DNA of 25,319 bases from Gammaproteobacteria bacterium (lineage in GTDB: Bacteria; Pseudomonadota; Gammaproteobacteria; Xanthomonadales; Wenzhouxiangellaceae), in assembly GCA_003561495.1 (NCBI GenBank), contig PWWM01000092.1, positions 1-25,319 on the forward strand. Direction: 5' to 3'. Of the stretch, positions 16,755 through 23,879 are shown one piece after another. The position numbers and the translations under genes are program-made. Below the pieces are notes generated by a model. That model saw only the letters and a list, made by a program, of their open reading frames with translations. It searched no databases and was not told the origin of the DNA. The stretch's first letter is position 1, and each line of letters opens with the position of its first letter.

Positions 16755-17663
16755 ATGAGTATCCAAAGTTTGCTGGTGTTCGGCGCGCGCGGCGTTCAGG
16801 GACATCCGGTGGTCGATTCCGCCCTGGAGTCCGGCTTGACGGTGCGGGCCGCGACCCGTGACTTGGAGGCGGCCGAGGAAAAGCTGTCCTCCAAGGTTGA
16901 CATTGTCGAGGCTGATCTGACCGATGCCGAATCCATTGCCTAGGCCGCCGAGGGCATCGACGCGTTGTTCTTTCACCTGCCGATTCTCCCCGAAGGCGTG
17001 CGCGGCACCGATGTGGTTGACAATGTCATCGAGGCATCGGTACGCAGCGGTGTGCAACGGCTGGTGTTCTCGACCGGCGAATACTGCGGCGATGAGCTGC
17101 CACCGGGCGAGTTTGTCAGCAGCATGCGAGTGATCAGCAAGCGCTTGCTGGATTGCCCGATCGATTCGGTCGTTCTGCGCCCGACCCTGTATCTGGCCAA
17201 CCTGGTGTGGCCGCATGTGATCCGTGAGGTGCGCGATCAGGGACGTCTGACTTACCCGCCGTTTTCAGAAAAGCGCCGTCTGAACTGGACCTCGACCGAG
17301 GACCAGGGCCAGATCGTGGTCGCCTGCCTGGATGCCGATGTCAGTGAACAGATCATCGATATTGCCAGCCCCGAACCATTGACCGGCCCGGAGCTTTGCC
17401 GCCACCTGTCGCGCGTGTGGGGCCGCGAAGTCCACTTTGCGCCACAGTCGAACGACAACTTTGCCGACATGCTCAGCCATCTGACCGGAAGCGCCCGGGT
17501 GGCCCGCGAGATCGCCGGCTTGTATGCCGACATCGAAAAGCAGGACAAGCATGGACCGCTGGTCGATACCGACGCCTTGCAGGAGCGTCTGGGGATCCGC
17601 CTGACGCCGGTGGGAGAGTGGGTCGACGATCGTTTGGGCGCGCTGATCGACCTCTACGGCTGA
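16755..17663 (+). pseudogene. NmrA-like NAD(P)-binding oxidoreductase broken by one in-frame TAG
   Basis: A single reading frame of 303 codons starting at ATG 16755, preceded by AGGAAAG at 7 nt. The N-terminus has a Rossmann dinucleotide motif (LLVFGARGVQG, Gly10/Gly13/Gly16). It is followed by RAATRDLEAAEEKL, DIVEADLTD and later VQRLVFSTGEYCG, LRPTLYLANLVWP and LTYPPFSEKRRLNWTSTED, the pattern of NmrA/HSCARG-type short-chain reductases. Codon 63 (16941-16943) is TAG, between DAESIA and AAEGIDALFFHLP. The frame then continues intact for 240 codons without another defect. The downstream part could start only at TTG 16965 without the nucleotide-binding site. A recent nonsense mutation, a sequencing error or amber suppression would all fit. 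The 3' end overlaps the convergent YceI gene by 10 nt. Confidence 0.85.
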
Positions 17664-18400
17664 GTCGCAACGATTCGAAATCGCACCAGCACCGCATCGG
17701 CCACACGCAGATTGCCGCCGGCGGCCGAAAAGGGTGTGATGCCGAAGTCCGATTGGTTGAAGCTGAAACGTCCGCTGGCGACCAGGCCGTCGGCATTCAT
17801 TGCCAGGCTGACCGGAACCGTCAGCTCGCGCTGCCGGCCGGCCACTTCTACACGCACATCGATATCGGGCTGCCAGGCCGGCCCCGACATGCCGAGCGAT
17901 TCAATGCGGATTTCCGGGTGGCGTTTGGCATCGAGCTGCGACTCCGAAAGCATGTTGTCACGGGTGTTGCGAATGTCCGATGCCGACATTTCCGGATCGA
18001 ATCCTTCGTCCGCTCGCCACTCGGGCCGGTCGAGTTCGATGGCCCGGACATCGATGACCAGTCGCAAGGCCGATTGCTCGAAGGGTTCGGTCATCATCAC
18101 CTGTCCACGCACGACCGGCCCGCCGATGACATGGGGATGTCCAAAGCGGGCCAGCGGACCATCCGGATAGACGATAATGCGCACTTCAGAGGCAGCCGGG
18201 TCGACTTCGAACAGCCGTCCTTCAGGCCACTCGTCAGGCCAAGCGTCAGGCCAAGCGGGGGCTGCATCATCGGCGGGGCGGGTCTGGCCTTCCGGTCCCG
18301 GCATTACGGTCGGGGTCTGACAACCGGTCCCCATGCCCAAGGCCAAGACGACCACGAGCATGGCCCATCCAATCGCCATTGATTTCGATTTACGGGTCAT
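17654..18400 (-). CDS. YceI-family protein, probable lipoprotein
   Basis: A 248-residue exported protein. After a basic start and hydrophobic run (residues 9-23) comes Cys27 in LGMGTGC, a weak lipobox, so lipid anchoring is likely but not certain. A low-complexity stretch WPDAWPDEWPEG (residues 50-61) reflects short direct repeats in the DNA near 18224-18252. The rest is a YceI beta-barrel domain: FEVDPAASEVRIIVYPDGPLARFGH, VIDVRAIELDRPEW, MLSESQLDAKRHPEIRIES and FSFNQSDFGITPFSAAGGNL. YceI domains bind long isoprenoid or other hydrophobic ligands in the periplasm. The gene diverges from the cytochrome b561 gene by 38 bp. Confidence 0.87.
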   Translation of the reverse strand: MTRKSKSMAIGWAMLVVVLALGMGTGCQTPTVMPGPEGQTRPADDAAPAWPDAWPDEWPEGRLFEVDPAASEVRIIVYPDGPLARFGHPHVIGGPVVRGQVMMTEPFEQSALRLVIDVRAIELDRPEWRADEGFDPEMSASDIRNTRDNMLSESQLDAKRHPEIRIESLGMSGPAWQPDIDVRVEVAGRQRELTVPVSLAMNADGLVASGRFSFNQSDFGITPFSAAGGNLRVADAVLVRFRIVATQP

Positions 18401-18438
18401 GCCGCTAGAATAGACGAACCTGCAATCGAGGTATTTCT

Positions 18439-18999
18439 TTGAGAATACCGATTCGCAACACCGAAAGCAGTTATGGCCTGATCAGTCAATTGTTTCACTG
18501 GCTGATTGTGGCCCTGATCCTGTTTCAATATACCTGGGCCTGGAGAATCGACCAGGCCGAGGGATTCAGGTTGCGCCTGGAGCTGGTCACCCAGCACAAG
18601 ACCATCGGCATGCTGGTGCTGTTGCTGGCTGTACTGCGGCTGGGCTGGCGAGTGTTCAACCGGCCACCGGAGCTGCCGGCGTCCATGGAGGTCTGGGAAC
18701 GACGGGCCGCACAAGCCGGTCATGCCTTGCTCTATGTGTTGATTTTCGCCGTGCCGCTCAGCGGCTGGTTGTATTCCTCGGCGGCCGGACTGGGGGAATA
18801 CTGGTGGGGTCCGGTGACCCTGCCGGGACTGATCGAGTCCAGTGAACGACTCGAGGAGGTTTTCGGTCTGACCCACCAGGTCCTGGCGATCAGCCTGGGG
18901 GTGCTGGCGGTCATTCATATGCTGGCTGCGTTGCGCCATCATTTTTTCAAGGGTGATGATGTACTGAGGAGAATGTTGCCGTTATGGCGTGGAAAGTGA
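18439..18999 (+). CDS. Cytochrome b561-family membrane protein
   Basis: A 186-residue protein with four membrane segments (about residues 15-34, 56-73, 96-115 and 146-165). The TTG at 18439 is chosen because GAGG lies 7 nt upstream and no ATG occurs before residue 58. Candidate haem ligands sit where the bacterial b561 family has them: His20 (QLFHW), His53 (TQHKTIG), His95 (QAGHALLY), and His146/His160 (GLTHQVL, VIHML). These proteins move electrons between membrane quinols and periplasmic partners or superoxide (as in CybB). The stop lies inside the next gene, a YceI protein, so the two are translated together; b561-YceI pairing is common in proteobacteria. Confidence 0.9.
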   Translation: MRIPIRNTESSYGLISQLFHWLIVALILFQYTWAWRIDQAEGFRLRLELVTQHKTIGMLVLLLAVLRLGWRVFNRPPELPASMEVWERRAAQAGHALLYVLIFAVPLSGWLYSSAAGLGEYWWGPVTLPGLIESSERLEEVFGLTHQVLAISLGVLAVIHMLAALRHHFFKGDDVLRRMLPLWRGK

Positions 19000-19556
19000 T
19001 AATCGTGTTGATGCTTGCACTGGCCATGGCGGCAAGTGCCGTGGCCGGACAAACCTGTTACCGGTCCGATGCCGAGCATGGCGAGATCGAATTCTCGGGT
19101 GTGGCCGAGGACAATCTCGTGCGTGGCGACTTTCAGGAGTTCGAGGTTCGTGTCTGCCTGGATAACGATGAGTTGAGCTCGGCTCACATCGAGGTTGAAG
19201 TCCAGACCGGTTCGGCCTCGGTCGGCATTCGCCAGGGAGACGAGGCCTTGCTGGGCGAGGAAATGTTCTTCGCCGAGCGCTATCCGACAGCGACCTGGAC
19301 CAGCCGCACCATCGAACCCGACAATGACGCCTATCGGGCCGAGGGGGAGCTGGAGTTGCGCGGTGTGAGCGCCCCGCAGGCGGTGCGTTTGCGACTTGCG
19401 CGTGATGGCGATACACTCCGGCTGTCCGGCGAGGCGGAGATTTTCAGAATGGAATTCGAGGTGGGCGTGGGCGAATTTGCCGATACCGAGTTCGTCAAGG
19501 ATCGCGTCGAGCTGGAATTTGATCTTGAGCTTGTCCCCGATTCCCAATCGGACTGA
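18984..19556 (+). CDS. Periplasmic YceI-family protein
   Basis: A 190-residue protein with a clear cleavable signal peptide (MAWKVIIVLMLALAMAASAVAG, cleavage near AVAG-Q). It has a shorter, divergent YceI fold (GEIEFSGVAEDNLVRGDFQEFEV, SAHIEVEVQTGS, GELELRGVSAPQAVRLRL, RMEFEVGVGEFADTEFVKDRVELEFDLEL). The phrase ERYPTATWTS corresponds to the family segment in which the ligand-binding barrel closes. Two cysteines (C25 and C58 by count) remain after the signal peptide and could form a disulfide. The ATG overlaps the b561 gene by 16 nt, and the glutaredoxin gene starts 18 nt after its stop. Confidence 0.82.
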   Translation: MAWKVIIVLMLALAMAASAVAGQTCYRSDAEHGEIEFSGVAEDNLVRGDFQEFEVRVCLDNDELSSAHIEVEVQTGSASVGIRQGDEALLGEEMFFAERYPTATWTSRTIEPDNDAYRAEGELELRGVSAPQAVRLRLARDGDTLRLSGEAEIFRMEFEVGVGEFADTEFVKDRVELEFDLELVPDSQSD

Positions 19557-19574
19557 ACTGGGAGCATTCCATCC

Positions 19575-19910
19575 ATGAGTCTTGGTCGCGTTCTGGTGTA
19601 TGTCCTGCTGGGCTTCCTGGCCTGGAATCTTTTCAAATCCACCGCATCGGATATTTCGGCCGCTGATATAAGCGCCGAGCACGAGGTCGTGATGTTTTCA
19701 ACGCAGTGGTGCGGCTACTGCGACCAGGCACGCGACTTTCTCAAGGCCGAGCGGATCGAGTTTCTCGAAATCGATATCGAAAGCTCCACCGAGGCCCAGC
19801 GACGCTTCCGCGAGGCCGGTGGCCGCGGCGTGCCGCTGACCTTCATCGGAGACGAACGTTTGGTCGGCTTTTCCGCCCCTGCCTACGGGCGGGCTTTGGA
19901 TCGGCTGTGA
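19575..19910 (+). CDS. Membrane-anchored glutaredoxin-like protein
   Basis: A 111-residue protein. Residues 5-20 form a membrane anchor (RVLVYVLLGFLAWNLF), followed by a glutaredoxin fold with the redox motif CGYC at residues 46-49 (FSTQWCGYC). The cis-proline segment RGVPLTFIGD and the FSAPAY helix near the end complete the fold. An N-terminal anchor with a short linker suggests a periplasm-facing domain if the start is in, but topology is not settled by the sequence. A GGGAG motif lies just upstream of the ATG. It is the last gene of the b561-YceI unit and could reduce the disulfide of the preceding protein or receive electrons; that link is inference. Confidence 0.85.
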   Translation: MSLGRVLVYVLLGFLAWNLFKSTASDISAADISAEHEVVMFSTQWCGYCDQARDFLKAERIEFLEIDIESSTEAQRRFREAGGRGVPLTFIGDERLVGFSAPAYGRALDRL

Positions 19911-20402
19911 GAGAATGTCTGCAAAGAAAGAATTGAGTTTACGGGGGCTGGGCGCCGAGTGGCCTTGCCCGTGGCCGGGCTCGAGCTGATTTGATCCCGG
20001 CCCCGGTCAAGCCCACTCGTCGCTTGTCGGGTAGGAGTTGGTTGATGGGGGAGCAAGATCGAAGCCACCGCTTGACTTTCAATCTTCTCCTAACTGTCGC
20101 ATCGGGTGGTATTTGACCGATCACGGCCTGACCGGGTGCGGCGGCGGGCAGAAAGTTGCACCCGGACCATCCATGCCACCCATCGGTGCAATAAAGGCAC
20201 TTCCCTTGCAATCGGCAACTCGCAGACGTTACTGACCCCAAGGCCACCAAACAGGAAAATATCGACTCAGGCGTTCACCCGGTCAGGCCGTGAGCGGTCG
20301 GATGCCACCCGATGCTTCTCCGTAAACTCCCGAACAAAAATGGGATCACCTTCGCGCCTTCACATCACGAAGGATTCAAGTCCATCAAGGACGACTGAAT
20401 CT
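19911..20402. other. Gene-free gap of about 490 bp with repeat structures
   Basis: I could not support any gene here; the frames on both strands give unrecognised, low-quality translations. Visible structure includes GGCCGGG (19973-19979) pairing with CCCGGCC (19996-20002) and CCGGGTGC (20132-20139) pairing with GCACCCGG (20158-20165). The gap also holds the long 40-bp inverted repeat described separately. CCTTCG (20349-20354) pairs with CGAAGG (20368-20373). The last hairpin, read on the minus strand, is followed after about 8 nt by five T, so it may help end the ferredoxin reductase transcript. Confidence 0.6.
20099..20315. repeat. 217-bp MITE-like unit bounded by 40-bp inverted repeats
   Basis: The 40 bases at 20099-20138 (starting GCATCGGGTGG, ending CCTGACCGGGTG) recur as reverse complement at 20276-20315 with 36 of 40 positions identical. 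The differences are at repeat positions 12, 15, 16 and 22. The copies enclose 137 bp with no gene. The identity stops abruptly at both repeat ends. TTCTCC occurs near both outer edges (20085-20090 and 20316-20321), but not in the exact position expected for a target-site duplication. This could be a non-autonomous mobile element, a REP-type pair, or the remains of an insertion sequence. Confidence 0.7.
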
Positions 20403-21455
20403 TTATTCGGATTTTTCTTCAGCCACACCCAGGCGTTTGTGCATGACCGGTGAGGTGGTGGTGTACTGGACGAACTGGCGCTTGTCGGGGTAGATGTGCT
20501 TTTGCACGCCGAAGGCGGCCAGGGCGGCTTCGTGGAAGCCGGACAGGATGAATTTCTTCTTGCCGGGGTAGGTGTTGATATCGCCGATGGCGAAAACGCC
20601 GGGGATGTTGGTTTCGAACTTTTCGGTATCGACGCGGATCTGCTTTTTCTCGATGTCCAGCGACCAATCGGCGATCGGACCCAGGTCCGGGGCCAGGCCC
20701 CAGAACACCAGCACTTCCTCGCCGGGAATAATCGCCTTGTTGCGCTCCAGGTCCATGATCTCCACGCCGGTCAGGCGACCATCCTGGCTGACCACGCGCA
20801 TGATCATGCCCTGCTGCTCGGTGACCTTGCCGGCGGCGGCCAGCTCGCGGACTCTGGCGGCCGAGGCCGGTGCGCCACGATATTCCTTGCGCCGGTGGAT
20901 CAGGTGAATCGAGCCGGCAATATCGGCCAGGTCCATGGTCCAGTCCAGCGCCGAATCGCCGCCGCCCAGAATGAGCACATTCTTGTCGCGATAGCGCTCA
21001 CGGTCCCTGACCTTGTACTGGACCTGGTCGGTGGTGACCTCGTCCAGGCCCTTGGCCTTGAGCTTGCGCGGCATGAAAGACCCCAGGCCGGCCGCAATGA
21101 TGACGGTGCCGGCGTCAAAGGTCGTGCCTTTCGAGGTGACCACCGTGAAACGTCCGTCATCGCGCTTTTCGAAACTCTGGACCTGCTGGCCCAGGTGAAA
21201 ACCGGCATTGAACGGCTTGATCTGCTCCATCAGCTTGTCGATCAGCTCCTGGGCGCCGATGACCGGCCAGGCCGGGATGTCGTAAATCGGCTTCTCCGGA
21301 TACAGCTCGGCACATTGCCCGCCAACCTGGGGCAGGCTGTCGATGACCTCGGCCTTGAGATCAAGCAGGCCAAGCTCGAAGACCTGGAACAGACCCACGG
21401 GTCCGGCCCCGATAATCACGGCATCGGTCTGGATGGGGGAGTTGCTGGTGGACAC
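20403..21455 (-). CDS. Thioredoxin-reductase-like ferredoxin-NADP reductase
   Basis: A 350-residue flavoprotein from the GTG at 21455 (complement). A longer frame reaching 21521 would begin with TTG inside the divergent ung region and add a polar tail, so the shorter start is preferred. The FAD site GAGPVGL is at residues 16-22, followed by VGGQCAELYPEKPIYDIP, AAGLGSFMPR, the NADPH site GGGDSALDW and HRRKEYRGAP. The C-terminal FAD site FAIGDINTYPGKKKFILSGFHEAALAA completes the fold. The redox-active CxxC of thioredoxin reductase is absent, as in the YumC-type ferredoxin-NADP reductases. It probably passes electrons between NADPH and ferredoxin or flavodoxin. Its neighbours give no clear pathway. 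Confidence 0.92.
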   Translation of the reverse strand: MSTSNSPIQTDAVIIGAGPVGLFQVFELGLLDLKAEVIDSLPQVGGQCAELYPEKPIYDIPAWPVIGAQELIDKLMEQIKPFNAGFHLGQQVQSFEKRDDGRFTVVTSKGTTFDAGTVIIAAGLGSFMPRKLKAKGLDEVTTDQVQYKVRDRERYRDKNVLILGGGDSALDWTMDLADIAGSIHLIHRRKEYRGAPASAARVRELAAAGKVTEQQGMIMRVVSQDGRLTGVEIMDLERNKAIIPGEEVLVFWGLAPDLGPIADWSLDIEKKQIRVDTEKFETNIPGVFAIGDINTYPGKKKFILSGFHEAALAAFGVQKHIYPDKRQFVQYTTTSPVMHKRLGVAEEKSE

Positions 21456-21480
21456 GGTTGTGTAGCGATTCGAGTGAGTC

Positions 21481-21491
21481 GTTATGATAAC
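21481..21491. promoter_or_regulatory. Palindrome and -10-like box between ferredoxin reductase and ung
   Basis: GTTATGATAAC is a palindrome around a central G and contains TATGAT (21483-21488), a 5-of-6 match to a -10 box for ung. TTGTGT at 21458-21463 is a possible -35 box with a 19-nt spacer. Transcription from here would begin after 21484, supporting GTG 21526 as the ung start. Confidence 0.35.
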
Positions 21492-21525
21492 CGGGATAGG
21501 TCGACAAGGCACAAGGTTCAAGGTT

Positions 21526-22194
21526 GTGATCTCCCTCCACCCCGAATGGCTCGAAGTCCTCGCACCTGAATTCGAGCAGGACTACATGAAACAACTGCGC
21601 GCCTTTCTGCTTGAGCGTTCCCGGGCGGGGAGGGTGATTTATCCGCCGGGCAAGCAGATTTTCAATGCCCTAGATTCGACGCCGCTGTCGAAGGTCAAGG
21701 TGGTCATTCTGGGTCAGGATCCCTACCACGGTCCCGGGCAGGCCCATGGGCTGTGTTTTTCAGTCCAGCCGGGTGTTCGCCCGCCGCCATCGCTGGTCAA
21801 CATCTTCAAGGAGATTCACGATGATCTCGGACACCCGGTCCCCGACCATGGCTGCCTGCAGACCTGGGCCGAGCGGGGAGTCTTGCTGCTCAACGCCGTG
21901 CTCACCGTTGAGCGCGGCAATGCCGGCACCCACCAGGGCAAGGGCTGGGAGCGTTTTACCGACGCAGTGGTGGGGGCAGTCAACCAGCGGCGCGAAAACG
22001 TCGTCTTCCTGCTCTGGGGCAGCCACGCGCGAAAAAAAGGCGCCGATATCGATACTCGTCGTCACCAGGTGCTGACGGCTCCACATCCCTCGCCGCTATC
22101 AGCCCATCGTGGTTTTTTTGGTTGCCGACATTTCTCGAAGGCCAATCGCTGGCTTGAAGATCGCGGCATCGAACCGGTGGATTGGAGGTTGTGA
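21526..22194 (+). CDS. ung: Uracil-DNA glycosylase, family 1
   Basis: A 222-residue UDG from the GTG at 21526. This start gives an N-terminus (ISLHPEWLEVL) aligned with E. coli Ung, and places the catalytic histidine at residue 187, the same number as in the E. coli enzyme. An in-frame ATG at 21484 would add 14 residues and overlap the probable -10 box. The catalytic water-activating loop GQDPYHG (Asp65), the uracil pocket HGLCFSV, LLLNAVLTVE and LLWGSHARKKG, and the DNA-intercalating HPSPLSAHRGFFGCRHF are all intact. The enzyme removes uracil from DNA to start base-excision repair. Confidence 0.97.
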   Translation: MISLHPEWLEVLAPEFEQDYMKQLRAFLLERSRAGRVIYPPGKQIFNALDSTPLSKVKVVILGQDPYHGPGQAHGLCFSVQPGVRPPPSLVNIFKEIHDDLGHPVPDHGCLQTWAERGVLLLNAVLTVERGNAGTHQGKGWERFTDAVVGAVNQRRENVVFLLWGSHARKKGADIDTRRHQVLTAPHPSPLSAHRGFFGCRHFSKANRWLEDRGIEPVDWRL

Positions 22195-22234
22195 AGGAGC
22201 GATTTCCGGGTTCGGGATTCCGGTTTCCGGGACT

Positions 22235-23280
22235 TCATTCTTCTTCGAAGCGGTCTTGGAAAATCAGGTTTTCATCCAGCAATTGCTCGTTGAAGTGCCA
22301 GTTGATCTCCGAAGTTGAAGCCAGTGAAATGTTGGCTTCGACAATCCGGAAGTGGTTGGCAGGCAAACCCGCCGATGTGGCGCCCACGCTGCAGAACCCG
22401 AAGCTCGACCCTTGCATGGTGATGTTGATGTTGCAACCTCCGGCGACACCGCCATATTGAAGTTCGTAGGTGTAGTCCTTGGCGGTGCCCTGGGTGCGAT
22501 CCGTGCCGGACATGCCGAGGCGAATCATGGCGGCGTCATCGTGGTTGAGTTCACGCCGGGTTTCGCTGTTGAAGATGCCCTGGAACATGACCGCCACGGA
22601 GTTGGGCAGGTCACGTTCATCCCAGACGAATCGTCCTGCGATTTCCACGAACTCATGATCTCCGGATTGCGGGAGATCATTCAGGTCCACCGAGTAGGTG
22701 GAGGCGTCGATCACCGCGGGCATGCTGAAGGGATCGTTGACCCCGGACTGAAACCAGTTGAGATTCTCATCCCCCCGCGCTGGTCATCGCGGGTGCCGAT
22801 CACATTGTCGTCGCCAGCATCCAGGTTATAACGATCAATGGGGTCGGGTTGCGTCGGAAATTCGGGAAGTGCCTTGGCAAAGTGACGAACTTCGGTGGCA
22901 GGCAACAGGGATTCGCTGCCGAGATTGGGATGGGCCAGTCCGATGCAGTGGCCGATCTCATGCAGGATGACGCTTTCGACATCAAAGGCGTTGAAATCCA
23001 ACTCCGGGTTGGGTTGAATGACATTGCCCAGAGTGGGTTGCAGTTCATTCCAGATGGTGATGGCGTTCTGGACCGGAATTTCGAGCTCCGAGGTGATTTC
23101 ACTGTTCGGGTTGATGCACACCGAGATCTCCAGGTGCTGGTTGTCGCCCCCGGTGTAACCGGCGGGGTGGGTGATCAACAGTGGATTTTCCTGGCTATCT
23201 GCGAACAGGAAGACGCCGGCTTTGGCGGTCATTGGACCCAGGATCAGGGCGAACAGGATCGTGAGTAAGGTCGCTTTCAT
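22235..23280 (-). pseudogene. Secreted zinc metallopeptidase with frameshift in a G6 tract
   Basis: Two minus-strand frames form one gene. The first (23280 to 22711) has a signal peptide cleaved near AKA-G (residue 21) and the zinc motif HEIGHCIGLAH (residues 107-117), a metzincin-type HExxHxxGxxH. Frame 0 then runs through a run of six G (complement of 22771-22776, codons 169-170) and stops 20 codons later. Reading one base back joins it to the second frame (stop at 22235), giving RGGDENLNWFQSGVNDPFSM without a break. That join predicts about 348 residues with a beta-rich C-terminal half and the tail IFQDRFEEE. The likely Met-turn (DPFSM) lies beyond the shift, so the short product is probably inactive. 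The start overlaps the upstream gene's stop in ATGA. Confidence 0.82.
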
Positions 23281-23801
23281 GGTTGACGCTCCAGGCCTTT
23301 CATCTGTTGATCCATCCAGGCGCGCAGATTCTTTTCGAGTTGTTCAAGCTCGCGCAACTCGCCAACCTCCGGCGCCAGTGACGACCACGCATCCGGCGCC
23401 GGTGTTCGCAACTCCACTGTTTGTCGATCGGGGCCGGTGTGGATGAAGCGCACGATGTCGGCATCGGCGACTTCAATCAGAGCGCTCGAACGGACCTGGT
23501 TGAGCCGGGTGAACAAGGGATCGGGCTGAATCCCGGCAAGCATGGAGACCATCTGTTCGAGTGTTTCCACCTCAGCTTGCTCAAGACGGCCCCGGTACAG
23601 ACCGGCGCGTGGCGTGTAGGCGGGGAAACGGATCTCCAGGCGGCCATCCTCCCAGACTCGCAGGGTAATGCGATTGTCGTGATGGGCAACCAGGGCATGG
23701 ATGCGCTGGTAGACGAATGCAGGCTCTTCGGATGAGGCCGATTGCGCAGGGCCGGACGCAAGGACCAGTAAGCCAGCCAGAATGATTGCCGTACAACGCA
23801 T
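23277..23801 (-). CDS. Small exported protein of unknown function
   Basis: A 174-residue protein not recognised as a known family. The ATG at 23801 (complement) is preferred over one at 23843. GGAG lies about 9 nt upstream and the protein then opens with a signal peptide (MRCTAIILAGLLVLASGPAQS, cleavage near AQSAS). The mature part is mixed alpha/beta (RITLRVWEDGRLEIRFP, YRGRLEQAEVETLEQMVSML, SALIEVADADIVRFIHTG) and ends in a charged helix (LRELEQLEKNLRAWMDQQMKG). It has no cysteines after the signal and no catalytic motif that I can see. Its stop overlaps the metallopeptidase start by 4 nt, so the two are co-translated; an inhibitor or chaperone role for the protease is possible but unproven. 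Confidence 0.75.
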   Translation of the reverse strand: MRCTAIILAGLLVLASGPAQSASSEEPAFVYQRIHALVAHHDNRITLRVWEDGRLEIRFPAYTPRAGLYRGRLEQAEVETLEQMVSMLAGIQPDPLFTRLNQVRSSALIEVADADIVRFIHTGPDRQTVELRTPAPDAWSSLAPEVGELRELEQLEKNLRAWMDQQMKGLERQP

Positions 23802-23879
23802 GGGCGGACGCTCCAGATCGTGACAACCCCTTGAAGACTCCATGATCGTAGCACGGTCCCTGTGAGACTGGCGTACGCC

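Noticed and set aside
19939..20250. A 103-codon minus-strand frame in the gene-free gap, considered as a transposase remnant
   Set aside because: The translation matches no transposase motif I know and crosses one inverted-repeat arm; it is low-complexity and rich in Arg/Pro, so no gene is called.
20106..20453. A 115-codon plus-strand frame in the same gap
   Set aside because: It runs through both arms of the inverted repeat and into the antisense of the reductase gene, with no family resemblance.
20496..21569. A 357-codon plus-strand frame opposite the ferredoxin reductase
   Set aside because: It is the mirror of a clear flavoprotein gene with all cofactor motifs; the antisense translation has no recognisable features.
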